Positions 1 through 7,774 of a DNA stretch of 64,000 nt are shown piece by piece; the stretch's first letter is position 1, and the number at the start of each line of letters is the position of its first letter. Source of the stretch: JBBQUN01 sp963717115. Its GTDB lineage: Bacteria > Actinomycetota > Acidimicrobiia > Acidimicrobiales > SZUA-35. Location of the stretch: contig CAVQVO010000020.1 of NCBI GenBank assembly GCA_963717115.1, positions 1,178,001 to 1,242,000 of the forward strand, written 5' to 3'. A model generated the notes under the pieces. It searched no databases and was not told the DNA's origin. It was given only the letters and a program-made list of their open reading frames with translations. The translations under genes were made by a program, and so were the position numbers.

Positions 1-912
1 CTCGCCGCGATTGTCGGGGCGGATGACCTGCTCGGCGACACCGGTGACGAAGGCCGTGAGGGGCTCGGAGGCCGGGAACGGCCGCCCGGTCGCCTGCGCG
101 AAGTCCCAGCCGTGGACGAACAGTTCGAGGCTCAGGATCCCGGCCGGGAGCGCGGCGGGTGCGTCGCCGCCGCCGAAGGGCACGGTGCCCTCGATCCCCC
201 GGGTTCGCCAAGCGGCGAGGGCGGCCTCGGTGGCCTGGGCGATGAAGTCCTCGGCGGACTCGGCCTGGATCTCCTCGGGGATCTCGGCCCCGGCGAGTCC
301 TCCCAGACCCCGCATGCTGCCCATGAGGTGTTCGACCAGGTCGTGGACCGTGTACTCGCGGCACGGCGTCGGCAACTCGCGGTCCTCCGCGGTGAAGGTG
401 CGCATCACCTGTTGGCACAACGCCCAGCTCGCCTCGGCCGCGGAGAGGTGGTCGAGTTCGTCACCGCCGGCGGCCCAGGGGTCGAGGCCGGCGTCTCCCG
501 AGCCGGCCGCCTCGGCCAGTCGATCGAGGTAGTGCGCCCAGCCCTCGGTGTGTCCGGCGACCTGGTCGGGTCCGAGTCCGTCATGGGTCATCCGAACGAG
601 CGTCCGGTCGCCGACCGGTTCGAACTCCACCACGATCGTCGACGACCCGGGGGCCGGGTCGTCGGAACCGATCCATCCCCAGGTGTACACGATGCGTTTC
701 CCGGGCTCGAGCTCTCGGAACGTGCCGCCGGCGGTGTTTCCGGGCGTCACCGTGAGGCGGTACTCCCCGCCGACCCGCAGATCGACTGCGCTGCTCAGCG
801 CCTGCCAACGCCGGAGCCGTGCCGGTTCGGTGAACAGGGCGAACGCCTCCTCGGGACCGACGTCGATGAGCCGCTCGAACGCGATCGGCCCCGTCTCGTT
901 CTCGTCATCCAT
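1..912 (-). CDS. SRPBCC (AHSA1-like) + maleylpyruvate-isomerase-like fusion protein, 3' end outside window
   Basis: At least 304 codons, open to the window edge, so the C-terminus is missing. Residues ~10-140 look like an SRPBCC/AHSA1 lipid- or hydrophobic-ligand-binding domain (FTEPARLRRW, then GGEYRLTV, then TWGWIG). Residues ~165-304 resemble the mycothiol-dependent maleylpyruvate isomerase/DinB-like family (PCREYTVHDLVEHLMGS, later LELFVHGWDFAQATGRP). No stop codon separates the two parts, so they form one polypeptide. The ATG at 912 overlaps the 3' end of the upstream arsR-type gene by 8 bases, which implies translational coupling and a shared transcript. ArsR-SRPBCC pairs are common in actinobacteria; the extra isomerase-like domain is less usual. 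Substrate unknown; a detoxification or thiol-dependent role is inference. Confidence 0.8.
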   Translation of the reverse strand, partial: MDDENETGPIAFERLIDVGPEEAFALFTEPARLRRWQALSSAVDLRVGGEYRLTVTPGNTAGGTFRELEPGKRIVYTWGWIGSDDPAPGSSTIVVEFEPVGDRTLVRMTHDGLGPDQVAGHTEGWAHYLDRLAEAAGSGDAGLDPWAAGGDELDHLSAAEASWALCQQVMRTFTAEDRELPTPCREYTVHDLVEHLMGSMRGLGGLAGAEIPEEIQAESAEDFIAQATEAALAAWRTRGIEGTVPFGGGDAPAALPAGILSLELFVHGWDFAQATGRPFPASEPLTAFVTGVAEQVIRPDNRGE

Positions 913-1222
913 GGCGCAACTCCTTCCGGTCGAGGTTTCTGGCCGCCGTCTCGAGGTCGTCGAGTTCGTTGACGAGGAACCGTTCGATTTCTGCCCGTGC
1001 CCTCGCGAGGCCGTCGGGATCGATCCGATAGAGCCGTTCCCGACCGGAGCGGCGCTCGGCGACGATGTGGGCGTCCTTGAGCACCTTGAGGTGCTGGGAC
1101 ACGGCCGGACGGCTGATGTCGATCGTTTCCGCGATCACCCCGACCGGCGCCTCGCCGAGTTCGGCCAGTCGCGCCAGGACTTCACGACGCCGGGGTTCGG
1201 AGACGGCGTCGAGGGGGTTCAC
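905..1222 (-). CDS. ArsR-family winged-helix transcriptional regulator
   Basis: A 105-residue protein, the usual size for ArsR regulators. The winged HTH spans residues ~8-80, with the recognition helix around ISRPAVSQHLKVLKDA and the wing around ERRSGRERLYRID. No CVC-type metal-binding motif is seen in the helix, so it is probably not a classical arsenite sensor. It resembles the small ArsR proteins that accompany SRPBCC genes. Its TGA lies inside the start region of the next gene (8-base overlap), so the two are almost certainly one operon and the regulator probably controls its own transcription. Ligand unknown. Confidence 0.88.
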   Translation of the reverse strand: MNPLDAVSEPRRREVLARLAELGEAPVGVIAETIDISRPAVSQHLKVLKDAHIVAERRSGRERLYRIDPDGLARARAEIERFLVNELDDLETAARNLDRKELRHG

Positions 1223-1292
1223 GACTGAAACGTTAGTCCTCGCTTACCGATCCGTCAACGGGTCGGCCGCACGGACGACCCGTTCGGTACCG

Positions 1293-3227
1293 TCAGCCTC
1301 GGGCGCCGACGACGCCACTGACCGGCGTGGCCGTCGCCTCGAGATCATCCGGCGACCGGGGTGGGCCGATCGCGTCGCCCTGTGCGTACGGCAGTCCGAT
1401 CCGACGCACGAGTTCGAGTTGTTCGGCGGTGTCGACCCCGTCGGCCATCACGCTCAGGCCGAGACCGACGGCCACCTGCTGCAGACCGGCGAGGAGCGTT
1501 TGGAGTCGCTCGTACCCGGGAGCCTGCCGAACCAGATCCGGATGCAACGACACGACGTCGATCGGTAGCTTGAGCAGATCCCCGAGCGTGGACTTCCCGC
1601 TGCCGAACTCGCCGAGCAGGATCCCGACGCCCATCGAGCGAATCGACGTGATGGCTTCCGCGGCGAACTGCGGATCGCGGATTCCGGCGGTCTCGGTGAG
1701 CATCAACTGGAGTTCACCCGCCCCGAGACCATGGTTCACGAAGATGGCCCCGACGTCGTCGACCAGGCCACCGCGCATGAGGTGGTTGGCGACCACCCGG
1801 ACCGTGACCGACGCCGATCCGAGCGTCGGATGGCCGCGCCACCGCACCCGGGCCTCGGCGGCACCATCGAGGATCGAACGGGTCAGGGCGTCGAGGAGGC
1901 CGATGTCCTCGGCCAGGGGAAGGAACACCGCCGGCGGGACCTCGTCGCCGTCCGGGCGGGTCCAACGAGGCGTGAACTCCACCCAACTGATGGCACCGGT
2001 CCTCAGATCGACGGCGGGCTGGGCGACGGCTTCGATCGCCCCGGTCCGAATGGCGTGCCGCAGTTCGTCCTCGAGGCTCGTGCGCTCCTCGAGTTCCCCG
2101 GCGAGTCGATCGTCGAACCACACGATGCGTTGTCGACCGGTCCGTTTCGCCTCGTAGAGCGCATGATCCGCCCGTCGGAGGAGCGCTGCGGTCTCCCAGC
2201 CGACCTCGTCGACCACGATCAGCCCGATGGAGGCCGAGATCAGCGCCTCGTCGGCGCCCAGGGCGATCGGGCGCTCCACCTCGGCCAGGACCCGGCGACT
2301 GATCGCATGGAGATCGGCGCCTCCCCGTTCGAAGACCACGAGGAACTCGTCGCCTCCGAGCCGCGACACCACGTCCTCGGGACGCATGACCCCCCGGATC
2401 CGTCGGCCTGTCTCGACCAGCACGCGGTCGCCGGCTTCGTGGCCGAGCCGGTCGTTGACCTCCTTGAAATGGTCGAGGTCGACGAACATCACGACGAAGA
2501 CGCCGCCCCCTCGCCGCTCCTCCATGCGCTCGAACGCGCCGGCCCGATTCAACAGACCCGTGAGCGTGTCGTGCCGGGCCTCGCGGTTGGCCAGCGCTGC
2601 GAGGTCGGCGGCCTCGATCCGGACTGCGACGAGCCGGCGAAGGATGCGTCCGGTACTGCGCAGGTCGCTGGTCATCAGTCCGAGGTACACCATCACACCG
2701 GCGGTGACCGCGGGCAGCCCCGCAACGAGGAACGCCGCGGCGAGGAGCACGAAGAGCGGAACCTGCACGCGCATCGCCAGCCCCGTCAACACCGAGAGTC
2801 CGCCCATCGCTCCGGCCCCGATGGCGAAGGCGAGGCCGAAGCAGATCCAGCGGTAGACCTCGTCGGAACCGAAGGCGCCGACATCGAGCCAGGGCAGGGA
2901 ACCCCAGACGATCCCGGCGACGACGTTGGTGTCGAAGACGAAGCCCGGCCTGTCGAGTGGGGCGCTCACGGCTTCGGGATTGCGGGAATCGGCGGCCTGT
3001 CGGGCGGCGAGCGCGGTCAGGGCCCCGAACCAGATCCAGAGACGCGGGTGAGGGACGTGGGACCACAGGAGCGACAACGCAACCAACCCCGCCACCAGGT
3101 TTCCGATCGGGGCGACATGACTGCTCGCCACGAAGAACTCACGGACCTGCTCGTCGACGTTCGTACGCAGATCCTCGGCGCGACGGTGGTGGGTGGGATC
3201 GGGCCCCTCGGGCCCCTCGAGCGTCAT
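1293..3227 (-). CDS. Membrane GGDEF protein with degenerate EAL domain
   Basis: Signal-transduction protein of ~644 residues. About six hydrophobic segments fill residues ~40-190 (MASE-like sensor). A GGDEF domain follows with an intact RLGGDEF motif (~residues 289-295), DLDHFK metal/substrate motif and an RPED inhibitory I-site five residues before GGDEF, so it should make c-di-GMP and be product-inhibited. The C-terminal EAL-type domain is eroded: the EAL position reads WVEFTPRW, the usual DDFGTG reads GEFGSG, and AEGVE reads ADGVD. Phosphodiesterase activity is therefore unlikely, and a binding or regulatory role is inferred. I chose the ATG at 3227. An in-frame GTG at 3335 would add 36 Pro/Gly/Ala-rich residues without a ribosome-binding site. 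Confidence 0.88.
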   Translation of the reverse strand: MTLEGPEGPDPTHHRRAEDLRTNVDEQVREFFVASSHVAPIGNLVAGLVALSLLWSHVPHPRLWIWFGALTALAARQAADSRNPEAVSAPLDRPGFVFDTNVVAGIVWGSLPWLDVGAFGSDEVYRWICFGLAFAIGAGAMGGLSVLTGLAMRVQVPLFVLLAAAFLVAGLPAVTAGVMVYLGLMTSDLRSTGRILRRLVAVRIEAADLAALANREARHDTLTGLLNRAGAFERMEERRGGGVFVVMFVDLDHFKEVNDRLGHEAGDRVLVETGRRIRGVMRPEDVVSRLGGDEFLVVFERGGADLHAISRRVLAEVERPIALGADEALISASIGLIVVDEVGWETAALLRRADHALYEAKRTGRQRIVWFDDRLAGELEERTSLEDELRHAIRTGAIEAVAQPAVDLRTGAISWVEFTPRWTRPDGDEVPPAVFLPLAEDIGLLDALTRSILDGAAEARVRWRGHPTLGSASVTVRVVANHLMRGGLVDDVGAIFVNHGLGAGELQLMLTETAGIRDPQFAAEAITSIRSMGVGILLGEFGSGKSTLGDLLKLPIDVVSLHPDLVRQAPGYERLQTLLAGLQQVAVGLGLSVMADGVDTAEQLELVRRIGLPYAQGDAIGPPRSPDDLEATATPVSGVVGARG

Positions 3228-3368
3228 GCACGAAGTCTCGGCAGCCGAACCCCTCGATTGAGCCGGTCCCGGACCCGGGCCGGCGCCGGCGCGGACCCGG
3301 GGAGCCGCTGACGCGTCGCCCGGACGTGCGGTCACCAGCGGTTGCGATCGGGCGAAGTGACGATCCGC

Positions 3369-3950
3369 TCAGCGAACCCAGCTGTTCGGGATACCCCGTT
3401 CGCACCAGCTGCCGAAGCGTCGCCAGAACACGTCCATCCCGCGGGTCCAGACCTTGTCGGCGCCACGGCGGACATCGGTGTCGAGTCGGAGTCGCATCGA
3501 CGTCGTGCCATCGGCCGTTCCGTCCTCGACCCAGAACTGGAGACGAGTCGGTCGGAACAGGGCGTGGCTGACCGCATAGCTGCCATAGAAGTACTGCAGA
3601 TCGCGGTACCGCTCGGGTTCGATCATCCCCAGCACCCCCGAGAACGACATGAACGGACCGACATGGGCGTTGTAGACACCCTCGGCGAACCCCGATTCGC
3701 CACTGGAATTCGTCAGGAATTCGACTCGGAAGGGCGGAAGCTGGCCGTCGGTGAACGTCGCCGGGTCGCACAACCAGGCCCACACCGCCGAGCGGGGACG
3801 ACCGATCTCCCAACGGTGCTCGTAGACGTTGCGCACGAAACCCGCCGGCGGGTTCGGAGGAGAGGGCGCCACCGCCACGATCGGTCCCTGGATCTCGACG
3901 TCGGCTGCGTTCGTGGACTCGGACGTGCTCATGGCGACAGTCTTGCTCAT
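3369..3950 (-). CDS. SRPBCC-like hypothetical protein
   Basis: About 193 residues. From residue ~45 it looks like an SRPBCC/START-like fold: a first strand VYEHRWEIGRP, helix SAVWAWLCDPATF, then alternating strands and a long C-terminal helix ending MDVFWRRFGSWCERG. No catalytic motif is visible, and there is no signal peptide or membrane segment. In-frame ATGs lie at 3950 and 3932, neither with a good Shine-Dalgarno; 3950 is used here. It lies upstream of the GGDEF gene on the same strand but is separated by ~140 bases, so cotranscription is uncertain. Hydrophobic-ligand binding is the only supportable role. Confidence 0.65.
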   Translation of the reverse strand: MSKTVAMSTSESTNAADVEIQGPIVAVAPSPPNPPAGFVRNVYEHRWEIGRPRSAVWAWLCDPATFTDGQLPPFRVEFLTNSSGESGFAEGVYNAHVGPFMSFSGVLGMIEPERYRDLQYFYGSYAVSHALFRPTRLQFWVEDGTADGTTSMRLRLDTDVRRGADKVWTRGMDVFWRRFGSWCERGIPNSWVR

Positions 3951-4043
3951 CGAACCCGTGGCCGCAGAAGCAGGCTGAACGGTTCTCGGCCATGCGGTAG
4001 CGTGGCGGTCGGATGGGTCAGACTGCCGATGGGAGGAGGGGTC

Positions 4044-5159
4044 GTGCATCGTCCCGACGATCATGTTGCCGATGGCTCGGTCGACCGGACCGCGGTCGAG
4101 GTGGCCGTGCTCGATGCCAACGGCGTGATCGTCGCCGTCAATGGACCGTGGACCGACTTCTGCGAGGCGAACGAGGGCAATCCGGCTTCGACCGGTGTCG
4201 GAGTCGACTACCTCGACGTGTGCCGCCGGGCGGGATCCGAGCCCGGCGCCCGCGAGGTCGCTGCGGCCATCGAAGCGTCGCTGGTGGGCTCGGCCCCGGT
4301 CGTCGAGCGCATCCAGATCGCCTGCCACTCCCCGCTCGAGCGACGCTGGTTCGACGTGTTCGTGTCGTCTCGCACGAGCGAGCAGGGCGAGCCCATCGGG
4401 GCCACCGTGATGGTGACGCGAGTGCCCGAGACCCGCACCGACGCCCTCGATGCCGACCACTCCCTGGCGTGGGAGATGCTCGAGGCGTTCCCCGATGCGG
4501 TCGTGATGGCCGACGACGGCGGGATCATCGAGTCGATCAACGGCCCGGCCGAGCGCCTCTTCGGATGCCGTCGGGGGGATCTGATCGGTCGTCCCATCGA
4601 CGGCCTGCTGCCCGGTAGCGGCGGGAGCGACACCCCGGACCGCGTCCAGATCTCGGCGATTCGCCTCGATGGTGACGAGATCCCGGTGGAGGTGTCCTTC
4701 AGCCGACCCGACGTCCGGGGACGACCTCGCCTCATCGCCTCGGTTCGCGACATCACCGATCGCGTTCGGAGCGAAGGCCGCTCGCGGCTGATCGATCGGT
4801 GCATCGACAGCGTGTCCGATGCGATCCTCGTACTCGACGAGAACACGTTGCGATTCGTGCATGTCAACGGCGGCGCCGTCGAGATGTTCGGCTACGACCG
4901 GCGGGCACTCGTCGGTTCGATGTCGCCACCCGATCTTGCTCCCGAGCTCTCGCTCGCCGAACTGGCGAACGCCCTCGCCAGTCTGCGCCACGCTCCCGGG
5001 GACCACGTCCGGCTGACCACGATCGGCCGCACGAGGCAGGGTCGGGCCCTTCCGATCGAGGTCCAGATCGACTGGCCACTGCCGACGAGCCCCAACGGTC
5101 CCCGACCCGTGGTCGCCGTCGTCCGTCGGACCGATGTTTCTCCGTCGACCGTCGAGTGA
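4044..5159 (+). CDS. Triple-PAS sensor protein without output domain
   Basis: 371 residues. The start is set by a strong Shine-Dalgarno (GGAGGAGG at ~4032-4039) five bases before GTG 4044; the upstream ATG at 4029 lies before this site. Three PAS-like units follow: residues ~15-110 (VAVLDANGVIVAVNGPWTDF), ~135-235 (VMADDGGIIESINGPAERLF, ending in a RLIASVRDITDR PAC-like segment) and ~245-365 (LVLDENTLRFVHVNGGAVEMF). There is no histidine kinase, GGDEF, HTH or other output domain before the stop, so it must act through a partner. The divergently placed SRPBCC gene and the GGDEF-EAL gene downstream of it are the nearest candidates, but this is only proximity. Cytoplasmic; no membrane segment seen. 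Confidence 0.75.
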   Translation: MHRPDDHVADGSVDRTAVEVAVLDANGVIVAVNGPWTDFCEANEGNPASTGVGVDYLDVCRRAGSEPGAREVAAAIEASLVGSAPVVERIQIACHSPLERRWFDVFVSSRTSEQGEPIGATVMVTRVPETRTDALDADHSLAWEMLEAFPDAVVMADDGGIIESINGPAERLFGCRRGDLIGRPIDGLLPGSGGSDTPDRVQISAIRLDGDEIPVEVSFSRPDVRGRPRLIASVRDITDRVRSEGRSRLIDRCIDSVSDAILVLDENTLRFVHVNGGAVEMFGYDRRALVGSMSPPDLAPELSLAELANALASLRHAPGDHVRLTTIGRTRQGRALPIEVQIDWPLPTSPNGPRPVVAVVRRTDVSPSTVE

Positions 5160-5375
5160 ACCAAGCCCGCCAGGGCTGACGAACGACGTAGGGCCGAAGA
5201 GGACGGTTCTCACACTCGACCCGGTGGTGGAGCCTGCGTGGCGTGAACGGCCCGCCCGGAGGGCACGAGCAGCGAACGACGTGGCCCTGACGGGACAGTA
5301 CGAGAACTCGGCGTCCGGTCCAGCGGCGATGTTGTGAGCGCCAGCGAACAACTCGGGGTGCCCGAAGGGCACACG
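5160..5375. repeat. Degenerate hairpin/GCGAAC repeat tract downstream of tRNA-Val
   Basis: Non-coding stretch of 216 bases between the PAS gene and tRNA-Val. It holds a perfect hairpin GTGCCC-GAA-GGGCAC (5358-5372) directly past the tRNA 3' end, a likely tRNA transcript end although no T-run follows. A 19-base sequence, GTGAGCGCCAGCGAACAAC (5334-5352), recurs exactly at 41841-41859 next to tRNA-Met. Weaker relatives occur at ~5268 (CAGCGAACGACGTGG) and ~5178 (TGACGAACGACGTAGG), each next to a GC-rich inverted repeat. I see no credible gene here. Confidence 0.55.
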
Positions 5376-5449
5376 TGGGCGTTGAGGGACTCGAACCCCC
5401 GACATCCTCCTTGTAAGGGAGGCGCTCTAGCCAACTGAGCTAAACGCCC
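5376..5449 (-). tRNA. tRNA-Val (anticodon TAC)
   Basis: 74 nucleotides. Acceptor stem GGGCGTT/AACGCCC, D stem GCTC/GAGC, anticodon stem CCTCC/GGAGG with loop CTTACAA giving anticodon TAC, and a T arm with GTTCGAGT-type loop. Discriminator A; the 3' CCA is not encoded (genomic bases after the discriminator read CGT). It reads GUA/GUG valine codons. Followed downstream by the hairpin at 5358-5372. Confidence 0.95.
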
Positions 5450-5493
5450 GAGGGCTGCGAGCCTAGCGGCCCGGCAGGGACCCCCCGATCACG

Positions 5494-6249
5494 TCATCGA
5501 GGGTCGAACCAGGCCCGCCGCATCGCAACGAGTCGGTCGAGCAGCTCGGGGGTGGCCGCGGCCACCGGCGCCCGACGGACAGAGGGGTCGAGAACCACCA
5601 TCTCCTCCCCGAAGGCGTCGACCACCTCGACACCGGCCTCACGACACACCAGCAGCGCCCCGAGGTAGTCCCACACCCCATGAGCCCGGTCGACATCGAC
5701 GTAGCCGTCGAACGATCCACTGGCCACCGCACACAGATCGAGTGCGGCGGCACCGAACGCCCGGTACTGCCGCCAGCCCTCATGACGCGGGGGCAGGCCC
5801 GAGAACGACAGCAGGGCATCGGAGAGGTCGGTCACCGACGACGGCTCGAACACCGCCCGGTCGACTTCGACGCCTTCACCCCGAATGGCCCGGAAGTGCT
5901 CCTGATCGGCCAGGTTGACCACCAGAGCCGCCAGCGGCCCCGATTCGTCGACTGCGCACAGGCTCGTGGCGTACCACGGCAATCCGTGTGATGCGTTCGT
6001 CGATCCGTCGATCGGGTCGACGACGACCGTGATGGTGCTCCGGGGAACCCGAATCAGTCCGGACTCCTCGGTGAGCACCGAGAAGCCCTCGTCGAGCAGA
6101 GCCGGCAGGAGCAACTCGTCGGCAACGACGTCGTGTACGTACTGGCCGATCGTTGCCCCCGACAACCCCCAGTCGTCGAGGCCCTCCAGACGTTCCGACA
6201 GCGCGGCCGCCAGTTGCTCGAACAGCTCGATCAGTCCCGTCGGCGACAC
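5494..6249 (-). CDS. Inositol monophosphatase-family protein
   Basis: 251 residues starting at GTG 6249, typical for the Mg2+-dependent IMPase/FBPase superfamily. The metal and phosphate ligands are in place: LTEES (first Glu), the signature DPIDGSTN around residue 78, and the C-terminal WDYLGALLVCREAGVEV around residue 194. Likely reaction is hydrolysis of a sugar or inositol monophosphate in the cytoplasm. Subfamily (inositol-1-phosphatase, histidinol-phosphatase or PAP phosphatase) cannot be told by eye. Monocistronic by position: tRNA-Val lies downstream and a plus-strand gene lies on its other side. Confidence 0.85.
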   Translation of the reverse strand: MSPTGLIELFEQLAAALSERLEGLDDWGLSGATIGQYVHDVVADELLLPALLDEGFSVLTEESGLIRVPRSTITVVVDPIDGSTNASHGLPWYATSLCAVDESGPLAALVVNLADQEHFRAIRGEGVEVDRAVFEPSSVTDLSDALLSFSGLPPRHEGWRQYRAFGAAALDLCAVASGSFDGYVDVDRAHGVWDYLGALLVCREAGVEVVDAFGEEMVVLDPSVRRAPVAAATPELLDRLVAMRRAWFDPR

Positions 6250-6365
6250 GGCCCGACGCTACCAGTGCGTCGTCGACGACGAGCAGGACGCCGGGCCGGA
6301 CACCGGCGAGGGAACGCTCGGAACTTCTGGCAGGCTTGGCGTGAGTACCTTCACCAGGGAGTGCA

Positions 6366-6929
6366 ATGGCGATCATCGACGTTCCCGGCTTCGTTGCCGA
6401 GATGAAGGAGCACGCAGCCGATCACGGCTTTCACGTGCACGACGAACGTCACTTCGTCGAGACGTACTCGTTGCGTCAGGTTTGGGAGGTCGATCTGCAT
6501 CCCGAGCGGGCGTGCGGCGGGCCGCTCGACCTCCACCTCGCCGTCGAGCTCGACCCCCGCACGATGCTCGGCTTCGAAGACAAGATGATCGAACTCGACG
6601 AACCCGAGGAACCGCCCCGGGGATGGTCGTTCCCGCTGATCTTCAATTGGTCGCTGCCGCCCCTGCCCAAGTGTCCCGACCTGCTGCTGCTCGCCACGGA
6701 TCTGGCCGGCGTGGGCGGACCCGACCTGCCGCTCGAGATCGCCGCCATCGACTCGACCGTCGCGGTCACCGATGCGCCGGTCCGCACTCTGTCGATCACC
6801 GCCAAGGTCGATCTCGACATGGCCGACGTCTATCTCCGGCAGGAAGAACTCTGCGACGTCTTCGATCGCTGCCTCGACGTGAGCGAGTGGGTGCTCGATC
6901 GCTCGCCGATCTGGCTCGACGACGTCTGA
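6366..6929 (+). CDS. Hypothetical actinobacterial protein
   Basis: 187 residues, start ATG 6366 preceded by AGGGAG at suitable spacing. No recognised domain. The protein is acidic, with a central segment rich in paired Pro and Leu (WSLPPLPKCPDLLLL, residues ~96-110) and strand-like C-terminal repeats ending in VLDRSPIWLDDV. No signal peptide or clear membrane helix. Codon usage matches the neighbours, so it is probably a real resident gene. It stands alone, with the IMPase gene divergent and the SDR gene convergent. No function is assigned. Confidence 0.65.
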   Translation: MAIIDVPGFVAEMKEHAADHGFHVHDERHFVETYSLRQVWEVDLHPERACGGPLDLHLAVELDPRTMLGFEDKMIELDEPEEPPRGWSFPLIFNWSLPPLPKCPDLLLLATDLAGVGGPDLPLEIAAIDSTVAVTDAPVRTLSITAKVDLDMADVYLRQEELCDVFDRCLDVSEWVLDRSPIWLDDV

Positions 6930-6970
6930 CCGATCGGGTCGCCTCGGGCCACCCTCGACGATCGCGTCGG

Positions 6971-7729
6971 TCAGCGGCCGCCGGTCACGTTGACCAACGA
7001 ACCGGTGACGTAGCTCGATCGATCCGACGCCAACCAGAGCACGACGTCGGCGACTTCACCGGCCGAGCCGCCCCGTTGCATCGGGACGTTGGCCGCCATG
7101 GCCTGCACCCGATCGGGGAACCCGGCGCTGGCATGGATCTCGGTGTCGATCAGGCCGGGTCGGACGGCGTTGACCCGGATCCCCTCGGCGGCCACCTCCT
7201 TGGCGAGGCCGATGGTCAACGAGTCGACGGCGCCCTTCGACGCGGCGTAGTCGATGAACTCGCCCGGACTCCCGAGGTAGGAAGCCGCCGACGACACGTT
7301 CACGATCGCTCCACCGTTCCCACCGTTGGCGGTCGACATGATCCGAACCGCCTCGCGGGCGCACAGGATCGCCCCGACGACGTTCACGGCCATGACCCGC
7401 TCGACTCGTTCGGCCGAGAAGTCCTCCAGCCGGCCGATCGGAGCGACGATCCCGGCGTTGATGACCACGACGTCGAGCCGGCCGAACGAGCGCCGGGCAA
7501 GATCGAACAGATCGACCACCACGGACTCCCGCGCGATGTCGCCCTTGGCGACCACCACGGTGGCACCCGCCGCCCGGCACGCCACGGCGACGGCTTCGGC
7601 GGCCCCTTCGGCCGACGCATAGCCCAGGCACAGGTCGTAGCCGTCCTCCGCCGCCCGACGGGCGACCTCGGCGCCGATTCCCCGACTGGCACCGGTGACG
7701 AGCATGACGGGACGGGTCGGGTCGGCCAT
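6971..7729 (-). CDS. SDR-family NAD(P)-dependent oxidoreductase
   Basis: 252 residues, classical short-chain dehydrogenase length. Cofactor motif TGASRGIG at residues ~12-19, NAG motif (VVINAGIVAP), catalytic Ser in NVSSAAS, and catalytic Tyr/Lys in YAASK. The C-terminal PGLIDTEIHA and YVTGSLVNVTGG are typical. The absence of an acidic residue after the first Gly-rich turn suits NADP(H), as in FabG-type enzymes, but the substrate is unknown. Transcribed away from the adjacent aldo/keto reductase; the 45-base gap between their starts must hold both promoters. Confidence 0.88.
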   Translation of the reverse strand: MADPTRPVMLVTGASRGIGAEVARRAAEDGYDLCLGYASAEGAAEAVAVACRAAGATVVVAKGDIARESVVVDLFDLARRSFGRLDVVVINAGIVAPIGRLEDFSAERVERVMAVNVVGAILCAREAVRIMSTANGGNGGAIVNVSSAASYLGSPGEFIDYAASKGAVDSLTIGLAKEVAAEGIRVNAVRPGLIDTEIHASAGFPDRVQAMAANVPMQRGGSAGEVADVVLWLASDRSSYVTGSLVNVTGGR

Positions 7730-7774
7730 GGCGCCGATCGTAGTCCCCGGTGCACGTGCCCTAAGGTCTCGACC

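Noticed and set aside
5334..5449. Integration site (attL/attR) of a mobile island at tRNA-Val and tRNA-Met
   Set aside because: The shared 19-mer lies outside the tRNA genes, no integrase is present, and the 36 kb between them holds ordinary resident-type genes without a composition change.
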